Assembly: GCA_951799405.1 (NCBI GenBank)
Contig: OX637351.1
Location: forward strand, 10,200,251 to 10,264,250
Direction: 5' to 3'
Length of the DNA stretch: 64,000 bases
Origin: Agapetus fuscipes
Taxonomy: Eukaryota; Arthropoda; Insecta; Trichoptera; Glossosomatidae
The position numbers were made by a program, and so were the translations under genes. Under the pieces are notes generated by a model, which saw only the letters and a list, made by a program, of their open reading frames with translations, ran no database searches and had not been told where the DNA came from. This document shows positions 57,080-64,000 of this stretch, one piece after another; the first letter of the stretch is position 1; every line of letters starts with the position of its first letter.

Positions 57080-57409
57080 CTGGTCCGTAGCGACCGTAGC
57101 TCAGCGGTAACACTGTGAACTCTGAATGGGAAGGTTGTGGGTTCGAATCCCGATGGAGCACAAGAAATATACCATTTATATTTTCAAATTTGCACTTCGC
57201 TGGGTTGAAAAATTCATAAACCTTTACCAATGACCAGTCACCAAAGGTCCATCCAACCTTACAGCAACTGGGTCTCGCTTGAGTATTGGCGCTTTGTAGC
57301 GACGACCAAGCTCGTACACCTCTGCGGCACTACAACAAGTGTCATATACCCCTAGAGTCTCTAGAATCTAGGGAGTCTCCCGCACAGGATTTCTTAAAAA
57401 AAAAAAAAA
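57080..57409 (+). repeat. SINE-B with alternative tail, full length
   Basis: Head CGTAGCTCAGCGGTAACAC, B box GGGTTCGAATCCCGA, then CACCTCTGCGGCACTACAAC and poly(A). Confidence 0.9.
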
Positions 57410-57741
57410 CTGTTATTTAACAAATTGGTTTGGACAAAATCCAAATCACTTTTTTTCAAAATAACCAGAAGAGTTATTTTTTTATGATTTTTTTTTTCTT
57501 TTCAAACCGCATCGCTGACTATTCAATCTGGAAGGAATTGGCAAATGCAAACAAAAAAATAATAAAAAATCCGAGATAATTGGTATTAGAGATCAGACAA
57601 AAAACGTGCAGTAAAAAGCTGTTGTACAGATTGTTTGTTACATGCCGTCTATTAAAATCTATTACATAGTTCATATCAGCAAGTTTTTTTAAATATAAAT
57701 AACTGATTTAAAAATTATAAATAACGAGCTCCCTACATTAA

Positions 57742-58440
57742 GATTGGTATATTTATCGCTTGCCGAGTCCATTATAAGATACGGCCTCACTGCATGGGGA
57801 CATTCTTGCGCCACCAATATTAAAAATGTACAAAATGTTCAAAATGCTCTCTTAAAATTAATTGCTCCCATAAATGTGTATAACCAAAGGCAGAATATAC
57901 CTTTTTTATTCCAATCATTAAATATCTTGCCTATTAAGGGTATACTATGGAACATAATTATATGTCAACAATTGTTTAATGATAAATATAAAAATAAACT
58001 AGAGCATGTGTACCAAACAAGATTTACATCTAATGAAGGACTAGTTGTTCCAAGAATTAAAAACAAATATGGACAAAGAACGTTGGATTACCTTGTGCCA
58101 AAAATATTTAATTTGTTGCCAAAGGACTTTAAAAAGGAATCTACAAACATTAATAAAATTATAATATCTTTGAAGATTTGGCTGGGAAAAAGAACTTTCT
58201 TATATTAATTACCTTAACTATATTTGTGTTTTTACTCTACTCTTGTCTCCTAATTTTAACTTTAATTTACTTTTTATTTCATACTAGCACTAAATACTAA
58301 GACTTTTATTTTTTAATTTGATTGTTGCACCCGATGACAAACTGAAAATTTTTGGTTTATCGGGACAAAAATGTTTAATTTTTAAGATTTAATATTTCTT
58401 GTAAAAATTGTTTATGAAATAAAAAAAAAAAAAAAAAAAA
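57742..58440 (+). mobile_element. 5'-truncated LINE with poly(A) and target duplication
   Basis: An open frame (57744-58208) reads VYLSLAESIIRYGLTAWGHS, LFQSLNILPIKGILWNIIIC and LDYLVPKIFNLLPKDFKKES, a non-LTR reverse-transcriptase C-terminus without frame damage. A 3' UTR and a poly(A) run of about 20 follow. ACATTAA flanks both sides (57735-57741 and 58441-58447), as expected for target-primed insertion. Intact frame and A-run suggest a young insertion. Confidence 0.85.
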
Positions 58441-58771
58441 ACATTAATTCAACAAAAACCATGTGCGAAGGTTTTTTTTTCAAGTGCAATCTGTCGAAGA
58501 CGCCTTACTTACTAGTAGTAATATATTCAAATTTAAAAGCAGTAAAAAGTTGTCATTACTGTTTTAAATTAAATAAAAAAGATGAGGTAGCAATGAAAAA
58601 TAATAATTATTAAAATATACTGTCAATTTAATTTAAACTGAAATTAGTTTTTTGATCATAAAATCAAAATAAATACCTACATATTTATTCTGTGACAATG
58701 GAATTTGTTTTCTGTTTTGATGTCCATTCATATTATTATTTATTGATTTAAAAAAATGTAATTTGTCGTGT

Positions 58772-58945
58772 ATGTTCCTTGACTTATGGGTTGGTATGCG
58801 GCTGACCACCCATGCTGTAAAAATGGTTCACTTTGCCAATGTCACCCCTGTTTCAGGGAAGGACGGCAAGAGTTGCAGGGTGTATGCCCATTTGAGATTT
58901 GGTTTTTATGCTGTAGGTTCACATGCGGCATGTGCAAGCGCGAAT
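58772..58945 (+). repeat. SINE-A copy, 3' truncated
   Basis: Starts TTCCTTGACTTATGGGTTGG and is cut at CATGTGCAAGCGCGAAT. Confidence 0.85.
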
Positions 58946-59082
58946 ACTAGAAACGATAAAATCTAAACTTAACTCGAATACCTACGCGTATATTGTGCAT
59001 GGATCAAAGCTGCAGGAAGAAGCCACCAGCGTCGAAGGTAACTCCTCCACGCTGGGAGTGCTTCAAGGAGACCTGAATCTGG

Positions 59083-59249
59083 CCAGGCTGGAAGTCTCAT
59101 CACCACGGTATTTTTTACATCCCGAATATCGGTAATATTTGTATGAAGACCTGTCAATCCAAGATGGCCGCAAGTGAACAGCTGATTATTCTTCATACAA
59201 ATATTACCGTTATTCGGTAGGTAAGAATTGATGAGACTTCCACCCCTGG
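59083..59249. mobile_element. palindromic MITE (family P), both outer arms lost
   Basis: CCAGGCTGGAAGTCTCATC to GATGAGACTTCCACCCCTGG, with the AATATTACCG inner arms intact. Confidence 0.85.
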
Positions 59250-59282
59250 TTTCTCCGCCATCCCATATTACCGCGTTCCTGT

Positions 59283-59572
59283 CTGTAACTGTAACTCTGT
59301 TGTTGCCATTTTAATAGAGGTGACCAGAGCCTCTGCAGAGTTGCCTCCATTTTTTCCTATCCTGACATACCTCTTTCAATTCATCCCATATTTTTCCCAT
59401 TCTTTCACAATCTCCTCAATCTGATCACTCCATACTTTTCTCGGTCGTCTCTTCCCTCTTTTTCCTTTCACACTTTCTCTGTACCTATATAAACTTTGTC
59501 AGTCTATCATCATTCATTCTTTCCACATGCCCAAACCATCTCATCACATTCTTTTATACCTTCCAGTCTCTC
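59283..59572 (-). mobile_element. RTE-like LINE 3' fragment
   Basis: - strand frame reads MRWFGHVERMNDDRLTKFI and GRDDREKYGVIRLRR-like pieces, ending in GTTACAGTTACAGACAG. Confidence 0.7.
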
Positions 59573-60015
59573 CTTGGAAATTGTCTCTCCATCATTCAAA
59601 GCTCAGAACAGAGTTAAATATTACAACAGATGGTTGCGAAGATATACACATTTATTTACAAATTTGTCGATTTTCCAAATATATCCAAATGTTTTGGTCC
59701 TTGAGTGTCTTCACACATGTAGCAGCCAATAACAAAATAACATTTCTATGTAGATTCCTTTAATTTTATATTTTGGATTGTCTAGTTTTTTTGTTAATGG
59801 GACAACATTTTTACGCCAATCACGTTTGTTTGCGACATTAGGAATTAGAAGCCGGGCAATAACAACTTGACTTTTCAAGCTAAAAACAATAAAATTTGAA
59901 AAAAAAAAAAAAAAAAACGATGAACTTCATTTTATTTTATTTCTTAATTGCTGACGATGTTGGGATATTGGAAGTGTGGAGAAAAAGATAAAAAAATGTA
60001 TGTATTTGTACCTAA

Positions 60016-60113
60016 CGCAACGCAACGCAAAAACGCAACTAAGCTACACATATAGTATAACTTCTTGCCGTATGCAAGGTGTCGCATATGGCGAGTGAAC
60101 CTATTTATTTTTA
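60016..60113 (-). repeat. SINE-C 3' fragment with expanded TTGCG tail
   Basis: The CGCAACGCAACGCAAAAACG tail is the longest of the family here. Confidence 0.8.
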
Positions 60114-60234
60114 CAAAGAGACCTAAATAAGCAAGTAGGTTTTGGCATTTAAGTCAAGCAGGCTTGTAGAATCATACATGAGTTAACCTACTGCATAAAG
60201 ATTAACTACACAAAAAAAAACATGATAACATTGA

Positions 60235-60350
60235 TCAATATAAAATATGTCAAGACAAATGTTAGTTTTTCCCATAGTAATGCATGTGTCACAGAATGAA
60301 ATTGGTATACAATGAAAAAAGAGACAAGCATTAGAACAGCGAATTTTGTT
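60235..60350. mobile_element. MITE family M1 end fragment
   Basis: TTTTTCCCATAGTAATGCAT and TATACAATGAAAAAAGAGAC match 42024-42085. Confidence 0.55.
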
Positions 60351-60390
60351 TTACAGTAGGTACTCGCCGACCGTCGCGTCGCCTGAAAAG

Positions 60391-60505
60391 TTGCAGGGTT
60401 TATGTTCATTTCAGATTTGGATTATTATTTTATAATTTCACAAGCAGCATGCGTAAACGTGAACTTACACATGTCTGTTTGAGGGTGTGCATTTAATTGC
60501 AATAT
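60391..60505 (+). repeat. SINE-A 3' fragment
   Basis: GTTGCAGGGTTTATGTTCAT onward, diverged. Confidence 0.65.
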
Positions 60506-60519
60506 TAAATATCAATATT

Positions 60520-60795
60520 TGTTCCGTAGTCCAGTAGTAACATTTCTGACTTGTAAATGGAAGGTTGTAAGTTTGAATCCCGGCGAAGCACAAAAAATAT
60601 ACCATTTATATTTTCAAATATGCTCTTTGCTTGGTAAATATATATATCAAGGACCGGTCACTACAGGTCCATCACTATTGCTTGAGAATTGGCGCATTCT
60701 ACAGCGACGACCAAGCCCGCACTGGGCTCTTGAGGTGTGATATACACAAAAACAGCGCTCACCAAATAAATCAGCCTAATTTAATTTTAATTTTA
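60520..60795 (+). repeat. SINE-B with small internal deletion
   Basis: TTCCGTAGTCCAGTAGTAAC head, degraded B box GTTTGAATCCCGG and LINE-shared tail. Confidence 0.85.
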
Positions 60796-60865
60796 ATAAT
60801 ATATGTAAAAGATAGTCAAGTGTCGGTATTTTCGATTTCTAATTCATAAGGAAAATCTATATATC

Positions 60866-61267
60866 TGATCTAATCTAAAAAATCTGAGCTGCAAAGATAT
60901 ATATTATCATCAAGCCCTGGAACTCTTGCCGTCCTTCCCTGAAACAGGGGTGACATTGGCAAAGTGAACCACTTTTTACAGTATGGGTGGTCTGCCGCAT
61001 ACCAACCTACAAGTCAAGGAACATATATAATAATCTATAATCTAAGTTGCAAGGACATATTCATTTAAAACTCTCAAACGCATGCCCACAAACAAACACG
61101 TGTAGTTCGCGCTTACAAATGCTGAATGTGTACTTACAAATAAAATCCAAACCTCAGCATATGAACATAAGCCCTACAACTTTTGCCGACCTTCCCTGAC
61201 ACAGGGGTGACATTGGCAAAGTGAACCTTTTTTTACAGTATGGGTGGTCAGCCTCATACCAACCTAT
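60866..61267 (-). repeat. two adjacent SINE-A copies
   Basis: An internally deleted antisense copy (60866-61022) is followed by a full antisense copy (61034-61267). A tail-only scrap lies at 61387-61420. Confidence 0.83.
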
Positions 61268-61605
61268 GAAACCTGTAAAAAACCTGTGAAAAACTGTGAA
61301 AAATTCAAACCTGTGAAAAATTCCAGAAAAATGAGGAATGTGCTGTGAAAATAAACGGTGCGAATTTTCTCAATCAGAGTCGATTCTAATCTAATCTAAG
61401 TTGCAAAGATTTTTTACATTGGATATCCAATGCTTATAAATAGCGTACGCAAGTAGCAAGCGCTCGAGATAAAACTTGCCATTGCAATCATGAAGTCATA
61501 TTCAAGGATAATGCTGACACTATGATAGATCACAGCACTCACTAACACCTTAAGTATGCGTCAATCACAGCTTGGTGTATTCAAAAGCAAATATTAACAA
61601 GGAAC

Positions 61606-62140
61606 GGTCCGTAGTCCAGTGGTAACACATAACATAACATTATGTCTACTGAACTATCGCAACTCGCAACTAAGCTACACATATAGTGTAACTTCATGCA
61701 TGCGTGTGGCGATTCAGGAACTATTTATTTTTACGTGTAAGGGGGCCGGCCTCATACCAACCACTTTCAGTTGAAGTGGGAAATGAGAACCAGCTCCCGG
61801 GGGGGCTGGTTCTCATTTCTTGTGAAGGCTGAGTACACCTTGAGGTCGAACCCTTGCTCTCGGCATGGAATGCAAGCACTCTACCAACTGAGCTATCGAC
61901 CGGGCTCTTTACGAGCTTGGTCGTCGCTACAAAGCGCCATTACTAAAGCAAGACCCAGTTGCTGTAAGGCTGGATGGACCTTTAGTGACCGGTCTTTGGT
62001 AAAGGTTTCATGATTTTTTCATCCCAGCGAAGAGCATATTTGAAAATATAAATGGTGCATTTTTTGTGCTCTGCCGGGATTCGAACCCACAACCTTTCAT
62101 TTACGAGTCCGAAGTGTTGCCACTGGACTACGGATCGGTG
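61606..62140 (-). repeat. SINE-B/SINE-C mosaic
   Basis: A + strand SINE-B stub (61606-61630, CGGTCCGTAGTCCAGTGG) is followed by antisense SINE-C (61658-61904, tRNA-like B box GGTTCGACCTC on the - strand) and an antisense SINE-B body with head (61909-62140). Confidence 0.83.
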
Positions 62141-62717
62141 AAACTTGACAACCTATAGTCAAGAAATAATAATAAATAACGAAAAGCAACGCAAATAAAA
62201 AATATACGAAGTCCCACAAAATATTGATCTTGAATACGAACCATCTTGAACCTGTTAGTTCAAGTACCTTATTTTTTGACACGTAGTGTTTGAATACTTC
62301 ACTAGATTTTGATTTGTTTACACTTTTTTTTTCTAAGATTTCCTATTTGTTATTTTGAAGAGATCTATTTGGATAAAATGTTATTTTAAATTTAATACAT
62401 CGTATCTCTGACTTATAGGTTGGTTGGTACTCGTATGAAGTTGACAAAATTATTTCTAGAATTATTTAACTTGCCGACTTCAATTTGACTTACAGGTATA
62501 TCCGAGTACAAGATAATGAAATAAATTCAGTTTTTAAAGTAATGCTGCAACGTAGCAATTTCACAAGAATAAATATTTTATGCAATTAATTTCATTATTT
62601 CTGATACTTTTTAAAAACAAATTCTAATAAAACACTGTTTCTTTTCACAAGAGCAAATCTTTTGTCAAATAATTGACCGTGATAAGAATCAATTCTAAAC
62701 TTTTCAATGTTGATGGA
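62141..62717. other. AT-rich spacer, nothing recognised
   Basis: Only a short SINE-A-head-like GACTTATAGGTTGG at 62410 was seen. Confidence 0.45.
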
Positions 62718-63480
62718 ACTGTAACTGTAACTCTGTCGACGTTCCGGTATGGGGTGGCCACAGCCTCTGCAGAGCTTAGATACCTCTTTCAATTCATTTA
62801 TATCCGTCAACTTTTTCATGCATTTTCTTCTTTTACATTCACTTTGTAAATCCCATTCTCTTACAATCTCCTCAATCTGATAATTCCATACTTTTCTCGG
62901 TCGTCCCTTACCTCTTTGTCCTCTCACACTTCCTCTGTATATATACTATATCAGTATATTATCATTCATCCTTTCCACATGCCCAAACCATCTCATCACA
63001 TTATTTTGTACCTTTTGTACCGAACGACTGTCCCAGGTTTTTCAGCCACGATGTCCTTCGGCGTCCCTGAGATCTTTTTCCCTCCATCTTACCCTGTATG
63101 ATAAGATGAAGGAGACGGTATTTATCATTTCTTAAAATGTGACCGAAGTACATCAGCTTCCATTCTTCCCATCCATACATACCTTTTTCAATTCATTCAA
63201 ATCCATCACCTTTTTTATGCATTTTCTTCTTTTACGCTCATTTTGTATATCCCATTATTTCATAATCTCCTCAATAAGATCACTCCATAGTCCAGTGGCG
63301 AAGAGTGCCATACAACTCGATTCCCATCGGCTTCCCTTTTAAAATGAGGCAACAAAGTAGTTAAAAAATATAGGCACAAAGTAAAAAAAATACATTATTA
63401 ACATCTCATCACATTATTTTGTACCTCAACTTTCACATCCTCTTTCAACTTACATTCTTTCTTTACCCATTCATTCCTAA
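62718..63480 (-). mobile_element. mosaic of RTE-like fragments with other insertions
   Basis: The - strand reads RGKGRPRKVWNYQIEEIVRE and CKRRKCMKKLTDINELKEV (62927-62720). A different LINE C-terminus (IIQGKMEGKRSQGRRRTSWL, about 63010-63160) interrupts it, a further KKCIKKV-type copy follows at 63172-63290, and a hAT MITE half at 63294-63400 cuts that copy. Confidence 0.72.
63294..63400. mobile_element. half copy of the 44185-type hAT MITE
   Basis: CCAGTGGCGAAGAGTGCCAT and AAAGTAGTTAAAAAATATAG match one arm and the interior. The second arm is missing. Confidence 0.85.
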
Positions 63481-63934
63481 CTCTATCCTTCAGAGTTTTT
63501 CCTTTCATGCTTCATTGACGGAAAGCGGACTACAAGGATAACCCCGAAGAGACCCAGGATGTCTATGCGAGGAGTGAAGAGACCACAACTGAGATGGCTG
63601 TGATGGATGATGCGACAGTCGGGAGGAGGGCGCTGCACCAGTCTGTTCAATAACAAGATTTGGAGAAAATTTAAAGAGATTTCCATAGAAGCAGACCGCG
63701 AATTTCGTAGAATATTTGCAAGAATGATTCGCTAGATTTTTGGCGATGGTTTAAGTGGGGCACGGTTTACCGGTTCTCAAAAGAAACCGGTCAACGCCGA
63801 GAAGAAATGCTCTAACACTAGTTACGTGCATTATCATCTGTCTATTCAGTTTGCAATCATTGCTTCATTACTCGGAGAAGTTTCACATTTGTAATTTCGG
63901 CAAAGCAAGGAGGTTAGCATATTATGTTGGTCAG

Positions 63935-64000
63935 CGATAAAGAAAATGTATGATTAATAAAAAGATAGTCGGGCGGCTCTGCAGATACTCAGGCCACCCC
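63935..64000 (+). mobile_element. RTE-like 3' scrap at the window edge
   Basis: CTCTGCAGATACTCAGGCCA at the edge matches the family's LCRxSGHP ending. It continues beyond the window. Confidence 0.6.

Overview
The window looks like nuclear DNA from an insect, most likely a moth or butterfly. It has AT-rich introns, GC-rich exons that match insect LIM, uracil phosphoribosyltransferase-like and ELOVL proteins, and a very high load of SINEs, RTE/L2-like LINE remnants and hAT/piggyBac MITEs. The order is an inference; only the arthropod assignment is well supported. No bacterial genes, CRISPR arrays or rRNA genes were seen. || Layout of genes. (1) The 3' half of limpet (Lmpt, FHL-type LIM protein) runs on the + strand from 2606 to 24752: five exons in perfect phase, 296 codons plus a stop, and a 3' UTR to about 26340. 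Inside its 16.9-kb intron, a previously unrecognised candidate first exon (14910-15090) would splice in phase onto the third exon in this window and supply a new CxxC to complete the broken LIM finger. (2) A UPRT-like gene lies on the - strand, 38434 down to 30599, in four exons (219 aa), convergent with limpet. (3) The last two exons of an ELOVL6/Baldspot-type fatty-acid elongase lie on the - strand (55889-55752 and 48261-47688). Its upstream exons lie beyond the right edge, and its message may continue into the long AT-rich tract left of 47688. || The rest is introns and spacers packed with repeats. I define four SINE-like families: A (about 250 bp, tail of TTAGAT units, about 25 copies), B (tRNA-like head, tail shared with an L2/CR1-like LINE, plus a second alternative tail), C (tRNA-like head, TTGCG tail) and D (tRNA-Ser-like head). 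There are also RTE-like and L2-like LINE 3' fragments, a palindromic MITE family, hAT MITEs with intact 8-bp target duplications, a large foldback element, and a piggyBac element with perfect TTAA/TIR ends that has lost its catalytic core but keeps an open reading frame for the N-terminus plus the cysteine-rich C-terminal finger. || The most unusual pattern is that three separate tandem arrays appear to have grown out of splice junctions. The tail and donor of the first limpet exon are repeated in about 110-bp decayed units. The donor side of the candidate alternative exon opens a 29-bp minisatellite of about 20 units. The branch/acceptor region of a UPRT exon is amplified as a 42-bp array 1.3 kb upstream in its own intron. 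All coordinates and reading frames were worked out by eye.
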